From Cyathus striatus (taxonomy: Eukaryota; Basidiomycota; Agaricomycetes; Agaricales; Nidulariaceae): 64,000 bases of DNA. The notes below the pieces were generated by a model. That model made no database searches. It was not told the origin of the DNA and saw only the letters and a list, made by a program, of their open reading frames with translations. This document shows, in pieces, positions 22,401 to 35,214 of this stretch (position 1 is the stretch's first letter; every line of letters begins with the position of its first letter). The stretch is taken from the NCBI GenBank assembly GCA_025738555.1, contig JAOVFP010000005.1:3286001-3350000 (forward strand). Reading direction: 5' to 3'. A program made the translations under genes and the position numbers.

Positions 22401-24495
22401 GTGATATTGCCGCCGAGAGAACTCCTCGACAGTCGACATCTACACGAGCAGACAGAAGTATCCCTTTACAGCGCGTTGATACTGGAGTGTCTTCTATCGT
22501 CGGAGCCGGGAATGGTGATAGGCCTGGTGGCTATGTGTTAGTCGTAGACGGCTTCGCACTCCTCGAGGTTCATTTATTCATCCAAATCGCATTAGTCCAT
22601 CTTACTGACCTTAACCTCGTACATTACAGGCGTTTGCGGACGACGAGAACAAGAACATTCTTCTTCGACTAGCTATGCTGTGCGAGGGCGTCATATGCTG
22701 CCGCGTATCGCCTTTGCAAAAAGCCCTGATCGTTCGCCTAGTCAAGGATGGTTTAGGAGCTATGACCCTTGCTATTGGAGATGGCGCAAATGATGTTAGC
22801 ATGATTCAAGTGAATATGTAATGGCTTTAAATGATATTAGGAAGCTCATCTGAGTGTGTAGGCTGCGGACGTCGGTGTCGGAATCTCGGGAGAAGAAGGC
22901 TTGCAAGCTGTTAATTCTTCAGATTATGCCATTGCCCAGGTATGGTAGGACTTCCCTTGCACACTGTCGTATGCTCAGCTATCTGTCAGTTCCGGTTCTT
23001 GAAGAAGCTGATCCTTGTTCATGGGCACTGGTCTTACGCGCGTAACGGAACTATGTAAGATGGTTGATCTATCTTATGCTATTGCAAACTAACCGTTGCA
23101 CAGGATTTTGAACTTTTTCTATAAAAATATTGTTCCAACGGGCGTCCTATGGTGGTTCCAAATTTACGATGCTTGGAGCGCCAACTAGTCAGTCAACAAA
23201 TTTATCACATGTTTATACGAGACACTAACGTTGTAGAGCAGCGTGTTTGACTATACATATATCCTGTTCTGGAATTCTTTGTGGACCATCGCTCCGGTTA
23301 TAGGTATCGGCTTGTTCGACCGCATTTTAGGTAGGATTTCCTGCTACCTACAAGAGTTACTTCTGAGACATTGTGGACTTGCAGACTCCCACATCTTAAT
23401 GGAACTGCCTGAACTATATCGCTATGGGCGCGAAGGGCGCTGGTTCGGAACGAGATCGTTCTTGGTGTACATGTTTGACGGCGTGGTTCAGGTGCGTTAT
23501 TCCTCTTGGGCCAACTTAATGTCCGCATTATTCACCTACTTTCAGTCTGCTGTGATCTTCTTTTTGATCTTGTATGCATACATAATGCCCACTACCAGAG
23601 AAGACGGCTATGATGTTAGGTTGCAGGAGTTTTCAACGGTAGGTCAACGCACCGCTTCAGCGCTCAAACTAATTAAAAATGGATTGCAGACGATGGCTAT
23701 ATCCGCAGTTATGGTTGCCAATATCTTCGCAGGTTTCAGCGCCACTGCTTGGAATGGCTGGGTTTTCTTCGCAGTGTTAATAGGTATCCTCATTGTTTGG
23801 CTCTACACTGTACGTTTCGATCACAATCACAGTCACATCTATGACTCTTTTTCACATCTTCCCGACAGGCAATCTACTCTGCAATCCCTCCTAGCTACTC
23901 CGTAACCTTCCTGTATGGAAACGACCCAATTCTATTCACATCGGCGCATTTCTGGTTCGGCACTATCCTTACCTTCTTGGTCGCCCTCCTACCGAGATAC
24001 ATTGCGAAGGCATGGAAGTTTGGTTTTGCGCCTGACGACATCGATATGATTCGTTACAAGTATAAGCAAGAGCCATGGACCGATTTCTCTCAGTATGGCC
24101 GCAGCGCTGAGGGATCAGGGTTGGCTGCCCTTCACCGCGGCGCTGCTGCCTCTGCATCGCTGTCATCACTTGCCAGTGTACCACGTCGTTCACACGACAT
24201 TCGGAGTGATAGTGCAGCAACATTGCCACGCTTCGGACGCCAGTCTGTAGACGTTCGCGCAGCGAGCCGGACCGATATGTCAACAGGGCTTGTGTCAGTT
24301 CACAGAGGGTTTGATTTCGCAACTGAGGAGGGAGGAGTGGCAATGCAGCGGATTCAGACAAATTTGTCCGAGAGGAGGGATGTACATCTGAGGGAAGGTG
24401 GAAGTCCCAGGAGGAAAGGGAAGGAAACTCTATCGCATGTATTCTCATTGAAGAGAATCAAGCGAAAGGTCTCGAGCCCCAAGAAAAACGAATAA
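19414..24495 (+). CDS. P4-ATPase (phospholipid flippase, Dnf1/2-like), copy 1
   Basis: Sixteen exons give 1418 aa in one frame: 19414-19685, 19744-20637, 20693-20863, 20923-21121, 21181-21934, 21992-22225, 22281-22567, 22630-22809, 22862-22939, 22990-23054, 23104-23187, 23239-23330, 23385-23491, 23546-23638, 23690-23809, 23869-24495. P4-ATPases move phospholipids to the cytosolic leaflet of plasma, Golgi and endosomal membranes, normally with a Cdc50 partner. Visible motifs: [11 protein letters not shown] before TM1, LDGET (actuator), [10 protein letters not shown] with catalytic Asp505, [20 protein letters not shown], and [21 protein letters not shown]. The ISPG loop and AAKDGYED favour the Dnf1/2 group over Drs2 or Neo1. 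All catalytic motifs are intact. The start matches copy 2. The long C-terminal tail is Ser/Arg-rich. At exon 12 the acceptor must be 23238, because the nearer AG creates a stop. Confidence 0.93.
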
Positions 24496-24770
24496 TTAAT
24501 GTTAGAAGGTTTATCAGGGACACTATTTTGCTTATTTATTGTATCTGTATGATTAGTATGTGTGTATTAATACCGTAGTTAGTACAGGGAATGTTTCATG
24601 CCACGCTCATGCTCGTTATTCTCAGGAAGTGAGGGAGTTGGAGGAACTCACGTTGGAAATTCGTGTCGTTCTAATGATACATAATATAATTCGAGAGTAC
24701 AACTGCAATGATGGATCGATGGACGGATACGTGATGAAATGAAGGGCACGGCGAAAGTTGATTAACATTC
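24496..24770. other. Convergent 3' intergenic
   Basis: 275 bases between the 3' ends of the flippase gene and the small minus-strand gene; no gene seen. Confidence 0.5.
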
Positions 24771-25229
24771 TTAGTGCTTAACATCAGGCTCAAGAAAAGG
24801 ATCCCCAATTTCTGCATGATATGTTAGTAAAAAGGCAACTTTCACGTAAAAGACAGCCATGCCTCTTCTAAGATAGTCAACAAGATGCTGATCGATCAGC
24901 TCGTCTTTATCCTTTCTACTGGCTATAAGGCCTTCCTTCAAACTTCCTTCCCACTGACTGGGGCCCGTGGCACGCGAATGTTCAACACCCCTTCTTCGAG
25001 ACTTAGGATCGCGACTTGATCCAGATGCAAAAGATGATCCACCTGGCAGACGTCGTTTGGATGATGAGCCAGCTCCTGAGGTAAAACTGGAGGTGATCTG
25101 ACTGGCAATATTCATGAAATGAGAGCCCGCGCTGGATCCAGCTGGTGGCTGGAAATTGACTTCCTCTGGTGGCGGGGAGCCCGAGGACGGCGTTGATGAA
25201 GCGGACTCTTGATCTGTAAGGGAGTTCAT
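24771..25229 (-). CDS. Small hypothetical protein, probable GC-AG intron
   Basis: The frame is open without splicing (152 aa). The N-terminal part is Ser/Pro/Gly-rich and disordered, with basic patches (SSKRRLPGG, KSRRRGVEH); then comes a short helical C-terminus (KDKDELIDQHLVDYLRR...IGDPFLEPDVKH). The hydrophobic insert before IGDPF looks intronic: it ends with a textbook branch point and acceptor (ctaac...tgcag at 24812). No phase-compatible GT donor exists, but a GC donor at 24862 gives a 51-nt intron, joins LRR to EIGDPF, and leaves a 135-aa protein. Not recognised; soluble by appearance. It is convergent with the flippase gene. Confidence 0.55.
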   Translation of the reverse strand: MNSLTDQESASSTPSSGSPPPEEVNFQPPAGSSAGSHFMNIASQITSSFTSGAGSSSKRRLPGGSSFASGSSRDPKSRRRGVEHSRATGPSQWEGSLKEGLIASRKDKDELIDQHLVDYLRRGMAVFYVKVAFLLTYHAEIGDPFLEPDVKH

Positions 25230-27281
25230 TTCGACGGGCGTGTCTGTGTGCTGTCGTATTTCGCAGTGATTGTGTGGTTAAAGCCAAAGAGGCTGAGGCC
25301 ACTTGGTGACTGGTCTGCACGTTGTGACGCGTGACGCGAAACTATCACTTGACTCGATCAGATTCATTATATGCTTCCATCTTGCTTCCATCCAACTTTG
25401 ATCCAAGTCTATAAGCTCTCAAGCTCATGTTTGACTTCGCCAAATATTCACCACGCAAACCTCCTTGGAGACTCGATCCTGCTTGATCTCATTTATACAC
25501 TACAGTTTTTGCAATTAGCAGATTTATGATGTTCATCATCAAGATTCAAGATCCATGTCGTCTTGCAACCGTGCAACCGAAAGTCCGCAGCACCGAACTT
25601 CACACTCAGACTCAGAGCAGAATAAATCCAAGAAGGCGGCGATAGTTTGCGTTTTTAATCCTAACCCTTTTATCTAGAATCGAGCTATCAATAACCTGCT
25701 GCATGTTGCCGGCGCTTCTAAACCACAAAGTTTCGGGAAGCGCTCACCGTTCTGTGCATTGTGTAACCCTGCGAACTTGTGCGAGAAGCTATAGATGTGA
25801 AATGAATTGGTAGTCATCTGGAGCTACCTTTTAACAGGGATATTCCCAAGGTCTCGTAAATAATTTAATGCTGTGGTATGCAACTGCTGTTAAGGCGAGC
25901 TGGCTGACTCGGACTCAAGTTGAGAGAGGTTATTAACACATGGAAACGCAACAAGAGTCATTGTGCCCAAGCTGTGGACAGTCGCTATTTAAATCTCTCC
26001 ACAGCCTCTGTTGGACCAGCAACAACTACAATGTTTCTGTGCATTCTCAAATCACGAATACGCGCAAGCTGACGCAAAGCAACACCCAGAGACAGAATCA
26101 CAACAAGATGCACTTACTGAGTCAATTTGTTCAAGCTGTTGTCAACTGCTATTTAAAATTTCACCACCACAGCCTCTGTCGGACCCGTACGAACGGACAC
26201 ATGTGCAACATGATACATGCTAAGGAACTGAAGTCAGGAAAATGTTATGTTCAGGTCCATTTACCGATATGTACCACTACTAGCGCCCGCGTAATCAATG
26301 TTAGTTGTAAGAAAGACAACTTGGTGAAAGTGTTTTCTGGTACACCTGAAACAGTTCTTTATTTCTTCTTGATGCATTTCTCAGAACTCACTGTTTCATA
26401 TGTATCACTGGGACCAAAAAGTTGGATTCATACTACTGGCAAGTGCAAGCGCTTCACGAATTCCGAATAGCGACTATATTATCCAGTGTCCACGCGTCTC
26501 GTCAAGTCTATCATCTGTTCTTACGCCTTGTACGTGTGCCCGGAACCTTATATTTCCGCTTTTTCTTTTTGCATTTATTTTCAGGTCTCCCATGTACACC
26601 GAGCATCACTCATGCCATTCAGAATAAGTAAATCAAATGCCTTCAGTTCCCTTGTGGCAACGATATGTCAGATGGCAGGCGCTTAAAAAGCGTTACGGAT
26701 CAGAGTCGAACTTTAGTCAAAGGGTTGTCGAATGTCTATGGAGTACCTAAGTAGTAAGTAAGCATGGTTGTAGGCAGGTTGTAGACAAGCATTCTACTGG
26801 TGACAGGCAATATCTTAATAGGCGCCTACAGCCCTGATCGTCTCTACAGTTGCATTGTGCAATGACTCACTGTGTCTGCTTTAACAAAGCACATTATACA
26901 ATTCAGTGACGCATCAACTTCCTGAGTGCGCCAAACCGAAAGATTGTCGCACAGCATGCGCGTCTCCACAATATTAACTTACTAACAACTTTCGAAAACG
27001 GCGGAAAAAGGGGTCATTTCAAAACACTAAGCGCGCGTCTATTCATAGTCAAACTGTAAGTAATGAATCTGATGTTCGTAAGGGATCTCCGATCGAACCA
27101 GTTCATTAAATTTGTCCTTGAGTTACGCGGTTCAGACTACGTCAAATAACTATGTACTACTATTCTGCAAATTGCTACAAATATTAAGCGCTCGCGAAGC
27201 AATTTAAGCGGCACAGATTCCTATGCATGAGTCCCCCACTTTCCCTTCCTTTGGCCTGGATTCTGGCAACGTCCTAAAATT
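25230..27281. other. Intergenic with decayed coding remnants
   Basis: About 2 kb, AT-rich. A frame at 25940-26470 and another at 26011-26223 contain two diverged copies of a CxxC-type segment (see findings), probably remains of a gene. The rest shows nothing recognisable. Confidence 0.4.
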
Positions 27282-28478
27282 ATGTTAATGCTGCAAGCGG
27301 GAGATTATAAGTCATGGATATCCATTGAAGGGAAGCCACGACCAGTGTTCCGCGTTGAAACGACTTTAAAATCCATGAGCTGTTGGATACCGTCAGAAAG
27401 CAACAAGGTATGTCAAATATATGTATGCCTTGAGGCTCTGGGTTGTCTAATGATTATTTTCTCTCCACTCCGATGTAGAGATTCTCTGTTAATTGGCACA
27501 ACAAAAAACGAGAATTTCCCGTTCAGGCCACCGTTGAAATAGATGGCGTAACTTGTGATGATCATATCATGTTAGATGCCAAGAATTACCCGGATAGACC
27601 GCATGGTATTGGCGTATCATATACTCGCACCTCAGATTGCACTCGAAGAGATTTCATGTTTTCCACTGGTCAGGTTACAGGTAAGTTCTGAGAATAATGT
27701 TTGCACAAGTGGCCGCGTGATCCATGGACTACTAGATGATGACACGTATTTGGACACCATCGACACACCATCGGGGGCTCATGCCGGTACAATTAAGCTT
27801 CATCTCTGGGCGCTTTCTGTCATAACCGTATTACCACAAACTCTGCAACATCAACGTTGTACTAGGCTCTTAGAAGGTCAGCTTATGCATGAGAGATCTA
27901 ACATAACTGGTGAACATCACATAGTGTATGTTTCAATCTTCTGTACATCGTTTACTGGATAAACCCACTGATTTGCTACAGACGATTTGGCGACGAATAT
28001 GCTTCCCCAACACCCACGGTGGACGTAGTTCATGCATATAAAACTGAAGACGAGCCGTTCATGACGTTTATTTTCAAATATAGACCTATAGGTATTACGA
28101 AATCGTTTTCAGTATTTCACACGTCTTTAATTTGGACTTAGATACCCTCCTGGCCCGCGGCATTGCAACTCAATCAAATTTATCACCCACACTTCGTTCC
28201 GCGGTGCCATACTCGCCACTAACTTCATCACGGAGAGATAGAAGAACTTGTTCAATAGAGGTTAGTTTAGGTCTCGATAATCATGTTTAATACCGATCTC
28301 GAGTTTGACGTGTCTTGCATGTTAGGAGATTAATTCATTTCAAGGCAGAGATCATGTTCCAGGACCTTCGAGGACGAAACACATAACAAGGCTACGAGAA
28401 GTTGGATCTCGGCGGCGCGATTCACAATCGTCAGATTTAACATCACCAGAGATTTTGTCGCCTCGACAAAGAATTTAA
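27282..28478 (+). CDS. DUF7918-type protein
   Basis: Six exons give 299 aa in one frame: 27282-27407, 27479-27680, 27736-27925, 27982-28091, 28142-28260, 28326-28478. The sequence follows the Agaricomycete family I recall as DUF7918. It has an opening YKSWISIEGKP with VFRVE and CWIPSES, then FSVNWHNK and VEIDGVTCDDHIM, then DDDTYLDT, GTIKLHLWAL and MHERSNITGEHHIVRFGDE. MTFIFKYRPIDTLLARGIA closes the domain. The C-terminal 70 residues are polar and Arg/Ser-rich. The fold is probably a beta sandwich; no enzymatic motif is visible and the role is unknown. The family name is from memory; a profile search would settle it. Confidence 0.8.
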
Positions 28479-29342
28479 ACTTTTATGGCGAATTGCTGCA
28501 TGAGGTTCAAATCAACAACATTACGAACTGCCTCGTATTAGATATCTTATCGCAATTTCGACTTAATTATTATCGTACTAAAATGCCTTCAATCTTGTGG
28601 ATTTGCCAGTATTCGTTTCCTTCTGCTTGTTTTTCTCCTGGCAAATCACAGTCCCTGGATTTGTGGTATTTTTATTTAGTCTACTAACGGCTATTTGGTT
28701 TTTTGGCTTTCTTGATTTCATCATAGACATCACGGTACACATTGTATGTATTATTATAGTCATTATGATCTTCTGAAGTAACGTAGATACTTTATGTAAC
28801 GTCACTCAACCCACTTGAATTTAGTCTGAGATTAAATTTATCTCCCCAGCCAAATTGAAATTGAAATTTGACTTCGTCACAGATCGCTTCGTCCCAAACT
28901 AAGTGCTTCCAAAAAAACCCTCTGCTATACACCAGTTGGCAGAAAGCTGCCCTCACATTGATCAGTACTATCGAAGGTATTTAGTATCGAGTAGGTTGCA
29001 ATATCTCATAAAATCGTATAAAAAAATTCCGGTCCTGCTTTAAAACCAGTTAGTAACACATGGGGTCCGAGTCAAGTTGCATACAAGCATAAGCTTATAA
29101 CAGGTGTAATACAGCTTACTGAATCTACTACTATGTTAAAGATGCCCTGAAACAATATAGTAAGCCACTAGGTAAGGTAATCTGAATCGTGACGTTGGAC
29201 GTCCATTACTTATGTATCACAGATCCCAAGTCCTATTATCGAAATCAAAGTACAATACAAATCGTGGAATACGATAACTAGTGCTACATATGGTATAATG
29301 ATGATGCCCGGTACGTACCGTACAATTGTAAAAAATTAAAAC
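28479..29342. other. Convergent intergenic
   Basis: About 860 AT-rich bases between the 3' ends of the DUF7918 gene and the minus-strand coiled-coil gene; no coding signal seen. Confidence 0.5.
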
Positions 29343-30474
29343 TTACTCTCCTTCGATCTCCTCCGCTATATTATCTAAGGAAAGCTGAAAGTGTTCCCTG
29401 AGAGTCGTTCGACGTCGGGCTCTCGAAGGATCAGATATACTGAACTGATGAATCTTTTCTAGCAAGACCTCAAGTTCTTCCTCTAATTTTTCTGACGTGT
29501 CTTGTTCCGGCTTTCGGGTTATTACCTGTCTAATAAAACGCAGGTCCAAGTAAGCTTCTTGGAGAAGCCCTTCCACGGTAATAACTGTGTTTTGAATGTT
29601 TTTAGCAAGGGTGCTAAAGAAGACTGCCTGTGACTGAGAAAGAATTGCGCGATCTATAATCTGGAAGAAGTAAGGATATGTTTTCTTATAAAATTCGAAG
29701 AAACTTCCATACTTTTCGACTCATATTTCTTCCTCTAGTAGAGACGCAAGAGTTATCCACTAGCTCCTGTTGTTCAGTGGTTACATTTACATTGGATACT
29801 GTTGAAGGTACTTGAAATGAACATTGCTTCGAATATTGTAACATGCGTACTTACTTCCGGTTGGTAGTTCCCTATCCTGAACCCGCTCTGGATGTTGGAT
29901 AGATATATGAAATTGTGCCAAACGCTGGTAAATCTGCGTCTGCATAATTTCGCTGGCTTCTAACACCTTTTCTGCTACTTCTTCCAAGTACCCAGGTAGC
30001 TAAAAAAAACAATAAAAATGCAGATCTACGCGCAAGGGATTACTTGGACTCACACATTGTTTTGTGCGTTCAGATTTCGGCAAATTACAACAGGAATCAG
30101 AGGACTTCAATGAAAGAGTTTAGCGTTGCTTCCCCCTTAACCCGAAGCTTCCTTGAACGCACCTGATTATTAACCATCCCAGTTGTTCCAACCGCCGAAA
30201 TATGCAGTTCTTTACTGAAGAGTGGTGAATCTTTCGATGCGCTGCTATAATATCTAGCAGGGACGAAGGATAAGGTGGGTTCCCTTACGGATGGCATATG
30301 TGATATCAGGATGCCATTTAACTTCTTTTTTCTGTCATAGCGTATCGGGGTTGGACTGGGTGACTTCAATTTTAGTACTGCAGAGCCTTTCATTGAGCGG
30401 ACATTTCGCTTCAACTGAAAGCCTCTGGAACGTGAGTGACAACGCTTGTAAGAAGTGGTTTCCATTCTGGACAT
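29343..30474 (-). CDS. Unrecognised coiled-coil protein, five exons
   Basis: Coding-order exons 30474-30163, 30104-30054, 29999-29855, 29810-29713 and 29660-29343 join in one frame to 307 aa; introns are 58, 54, 44 and 52 nt with normal GT-AG ends. The ATG at 30474 starts MSRMETTSYKRCHSR. The first third is basic and low in hydrophobics (probably disordered). The middle holds an acidic helix (LPGYLEEVAEKVLEASEI). The C-terminal 106 residues are helical and heptad-like (SEKLEEELEVLLEKIHQF...LREHFQLSLDNIAEEIEGE). Such a layout is common in cytoskeletal, kinetochore and adaptor subunits, but I recognise no family. The frame-keeping of five exons is the main evidence that the gene is real. Confidence 0.6.
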
Positions 30475-32700
30475 GACGAATGGAAAGTAGTTTAAGCGCA
30501 CTGGAAAGCGTGTGGAGGTCCAGAGGGGAAGTGGTGTCCGGCGACCACCAGCACTTAAATAAGATCCAGTCCGATTGAATCTTGACAGTTTCCAAAACTG
30601 AGCATATATATTATCGCTTGGTGAGCTTTCCAGCCCTTGAGCATCAAGTCGGGATTAACAGGGACTTAACCACTTTTAGAATGAGTCCGGAGAGCTCAAG
30701 GAGTCGGGTCATTGGTACCTGATTTGACTGGCAGACGACAACAATGGCTTCAGAACGGTTTCAAATCCAGAGAATAACCTTGTTTGACGGTTGTCGGTAT
30801 CGCGTTACCCCTACTGTCATAACCCAATTGAATCTTGAGGAAGGGAATCACATTTCATCGTCGATAAGTTATCTTCAATACAATTTCGCATTCAGGTTCT
30901 CGACTGAGAATATTCTCAGTGTCCACATGGATACAGTGACTTTACTGATGTGGGCTTGTTGTGCATTGTGGAGTTGTCATGTAGTAGCTACTGCCATATT
31001 GGTGGTCGGTGTGGTGGGACCGTGACCGACGTGCTGACCTTACCATTTAGGGGAATTTAATCTCTGGGGACACGAAGCGCAGCATATATTTTCGGCTGTA
31101 AGGAAACCATGGATTCATGTATTTCTTTCTGTAACATACCAGTTACTCAGTACTTATAGATTAGTATACTATGAGCTATCGGGAGAGCATATAAATTTGA
31201 ATTCCCTTTTCTCTAGTAGTGATGGGCGTCATCAGTACAGAGACTAGGCTGAGTGGGGTATCGTTGCATCGATTCATCTAATAGAGCTACACCCGGATCA
31301 TTAAATATCAGTACTTACGCTTTATTTGAGCTCGCTAAAGGTTTTGACAGATTTGCGATTGAAGTAGGAACCACCGACCTTCAATGTGCATGTAACTGAA
31401 GCAGCGACTCCCCATGATCACAGAAGAGCATCTCTAATAAGTAAGTTGGTAGTACTTTTGCCGGGTGTCCTGAAATACGACTACCTAACACAAGTCAATT
31501 CAAAGATGTATGCACTGCATTGAGGTCAGCCAGACTTCGCGGCAGCGCGTGCCCTCTGAAGAAGATGCCATGAACAGGTCTTGTGATTGATTTGCCGGGC
31601 TTGCCAAGTTGATACTAATAGATTCAAATCTATTCAAATCCACTGAAACTTACCGGAAGAAGCTCAGCGCTGACAGTCCGAAAATGGCTTAGTTACGCAA
31701 TCAGGGAAGAACAGAAAGCAAGTATTTACACATGGATGATCCCTCAGCTTGCGAGTTGAGCTTCGAAATAGATATTCAATGGTTGGATAGTAAGAATTAA
31801 GAGCAGATTTTTTCGACATCGCTCTTTCAGCTTCAGAGTATCTCGGAAGATAAAAAATGAATGTAATCCGAATTCAAAGGAGCCCAGTAGCGAGGGAGTA
31901 CGGCCAAGCGTGAGGCAGTTGTCCGGACGTCACCGTTCGAGATATCTTCAGATGACCTTCTTAACCATACAAAGTCTTGTTAGACGTAGTATTGTGTGCT
32001 TGATCTGTGCAACTTGACTCTTATGCACAAGGCTCACCTGAGAAGGTGACAAAGGCAGCACTAAGCTCTGAGCGCTGTCGCCGTTAGGGCATATGTTCTG
32101 AGAATGTCCTAGTTATAAAGTTTTAACCAGTCGCAATTTCTTACAAATACTTACCACGTGTGGTATCTGGTGTCTTGTGTGATTCTGTTGAAATGGTAAG
32201 CAGGTAAACGTTTTCTACCCCGCTCCTCGAAGAATAAAAACGAACTATTGCCGCTCAACACTGTATGAAATCAGAATCTTTTAGGTTGGGAAATTAAACA
32301 GGATAATTAAATAAAACTTGGAGAGACCTTCGCATCGCTGTCAATATCTCCTGCGAAGGCGAAGACGATGAGGGAGACGGTTGACAAAACCAGACAAAGT
32401 CACAAAACCCAAAACCACGCGATAAGCAATACAGCCGCATAATCCCGTCGGAATTTGAATTAACCAGATTGCCGAGTCTCTTGTGCCGCGACCCCTACTA
32501 CATTGGTTCTGAGTCCTGACAGTCACTACTGTGCTAATTTTAGCTGCTCTGACGCTCCTCCACGACTCCTCACGAACACTACTCAAGTTATAATTGATAC
32601 CAAGTAATACTTAAAGTGACTAGTAAGTAAGTATGATAAGGGCTTTAAACACTTGTCAGCCTTGTCAAGCTTCAAGCGACGACACATTAGTAACATAGTT
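30475..32700. other. Gene-poor AT-rich stretch
   Basis: About 2.2 kb without a supportable gene. The frame at 30744-31025 (93 codons) has no family signature or splice partners that I could find. Confidence 0.45.
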
Positions 32701-32764
32701 TTTTGAAAGGCTGTCGTGTCGGAGCAGCCTCACTGAATGACGGTACGTGACAGGACAAGAGTAT

Positions 32765-32848
32765 CTTCGTTGCAGCAGTAAGGAAACGGCATTTTACATG
32801 GGGTAGTAGAAATATACATACCTTCGTTGCAGCAGTAAGGAAACGGCA
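32765..32848. repeat. 27-bp perfect direct repeat
   Basis: The same 27 bases occur at 32765-32791 and 32822-32848 (beginning cttcgttgcagcag), a 57-base offset, in otherwise AT-rich non-coding DNA followed by a purine-rich stretch (32930-33060). It may be a remnant of a minisatellite or of an LTR-type element. Confidence 0.8.
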
Positions 32849-35214
32849 ACGAAGGGAAAAGAAAGATAGGCTGTTTATATACGAGAGGAAAGATACCAGT
32901 GTGATCAAATAAATGCTTAGGGGAACGGTTGAATAGGAGAGAGGGAACAAGAGAAAAGGTATTGGAAAGAGGAAGGAAGGGTATTGGAATAAGAGAGCAT
33001 CAAGGGATGAGAAGAGAGGAGGAAAGGGTGGAGACAAGAGAGTACTCGGCACGTGTGTGTCGAGTATTGGCATTGCGGTCATATGTGGTGAGATTGGTGA
33101 TAGCCAGGCTTACATTTTTATTTTATTCACAATGCAAGAAGCTTCTGCCATATCCCAGTGGCAGCTAACTTTTCTGCACCGAAACACATCAAGGTAAAAT
33201 CTAAGCGACATCTACTTAAATTAATCATGTAATAAAGTCACTCAAGGGATGCTACTGATATGGAAATAAAATTCTCCACATGATCGATTCTCTTCGACTC
33301 TAAAATTGGCCTTGAAAATGTTCTCACTACTGTAAGTATAATAAGTAAGGAAGGCAAACAAAGCCAAACTCGCATGCGTAGTGTTCAATGAGTGTTTCTG
33401 CAAAAGAGGGAAAAGACCGAAGACTCAAGAGAGTTTTATTAGCACTACATACTATACCCCCTAATATAAATAGCCTTCTTAGGGGGTGAACGACCCCAAA
33501 GCAAAAATCGAACATATTATGCACAGCAGCAAAATTGTTAATGCAGTTGTGCTTCCACCAATAACCACTAAGTACTAAAAAGTGAAGAAAGTATTATTAC
33601 ATTCAACTCTGCTCTCCCAAGTAAAATAGATACAACTATTTAAACAAGTACTATGACATATTCCTAGTAGACACGGTATAAAGTTATTAAGCTACACAAG
33701 GCTCTAGCACAAATCTATCAGAGGAATCAATAACGTTTGGGAAGGTTGGACTGTATAGGCAAGGATGTAAATTAGAATAGATTTTTGCAGGTGTTTTAAG
33801 TGTAAATTTACTTGAATTAGGATGGGAAAGATGGGTCGGGTAGAGATCAAACCCTTCCGGACACGACCTTTAAAATTTGAACATATAACATTTTGGATTC
33901 CCGGGAAGGCATAAAGTTAGTAACTGTACGTAGAATATTGTAGTTGTATTGTAGTGGTCCGTAGTATGTGCATTCAAGTGTATGGATAGACTTGAAGCTA
34001 AAACTTTACAGCTCTATTCAGGTGAATTAAGTAATAGGTTTCCTTCCACTGCTACTAAAATAAGAAAGGTGAACTTCGAAGCAGAGATCGAACCTTTGTC
34101 ACAACAAAAAAATTACTTGTCGACATTATAATTGTTTGGACATTACAGACAAAATTTGAGCACTTTTATAGTATGGCTCCAAGACAGGGAAAGTATCTAG
34201 TTAGACTATTGTCCCTTTCGTACACATCCCACTTCAAAATAAATACATCGGAGTCCACGGCGGGTATGTATAGACAAAATTGGTACTTTTGTGCTCTCAA
34301 CGAGTCAACAGCATTGTCATCTTCAACAACAACATCTGCATGCCTCCGAGTCTGTCGCTAAGTTAATACTAATGCAAAACAACACAACATTCATCTTGAT
34401 TCTGTATAAAAGTCTTGTCATGGATTACGATAACCGCTACTCCATCGAACCCTGCACATCCTGCTCGTTACTTTATATAAATATACTTATACAATTAATA
34501 GAATACATCAGTGTAAATGAATACTTGAGTACTTACTCGTCGGTTGCTCACGAAATGATAGATCACTCACCTATCGACGCTTACACTGCATGCTATTCGG
34601 AATGTACATGATGATCGTACTTACATAGTGTACATCGTGGATGGGCCGTGGGTTACAATAGCCGCCCAGTCAAGCCAAGAACTACAACAACTTAAGTACT
34701 TACCCTTCGACACTTAATTAAGCAGTTGTAAGGCAGTTAACTGAGCGGCGCTGAGAATGCATAGAAGACGTATGGAGGGTAGTGAGGAATAGAAATGATC
34801 ACCCACAGACCTTCCATGAGCAATTTCTATTCACTTAATATAACGTAGGTATTTGATAATGCTTCTTTATCTACAACATCACTTGCAATAAAAGGCTCCA
34901 AAGGAGGATGGGTATTAATAATAGACGATCGTGTGGGAGAATTACTTACTAGTGCTTTGCAAATTCCAAGCAATTTCGTATGAAGTGGCAAATAAGAGCC
35001 GAACCAGCTCATTTCCTGACTGAGAAATATGGGAGGATAGAAGTTGCGTCGCGTTTTTTGAATATCCAAACGGTGTTCTGCTTGTCGAACGCAGATCAGG
35101 CGCTTACATATTAGCACCGCATCCTGAATACCCTTTGAGTTTTCTAAATCCGCATGACCCATACTTATGTGGGAATGAGCAAGAAGTATATAGGCGCTTT
35201 TAGGCATTTGTAGG
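32849..35214. other. Gene-poor stretch, possible old element debris
   Basis: About 2.4 kb, AT-rich. A segment around 33420-33540 has a TATA-like run (ctaatataaatag) beside ccccctaa/ttaggggg inverted arms and resembles the promoter part of a solo LTR, but I could not find its borders. A 142-codon minus-strand frame at 34827-35255 partly enters the MITE and has no recognisable content. Confidence 0.35.

Noticed and set aside
25940..26470. A 176-codon gene at face value
   Set aside because: The frame mixes two diverged copies of one segment in different frames and shows no family signature after it; decay is more likely.
30744..31025. 93-codon plus-strand gene
   Set aside because: No recognisable motif, no splice partners, and it lies at the edge of the gene-poor zone.
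32687..33082. 131-codon minus-strand ORF with repeated FLTAATK peptide
   Set aside because: The peptide repeat is just the 27-bp DNA repeat read in frame; the rest is low-complexity pyrimidine-rich translation.
33300..33540. Solo LTR
   Set aside because: A TATA-like run and inverted arms are present, but no TG...CA borders or target duplication could be fixed.
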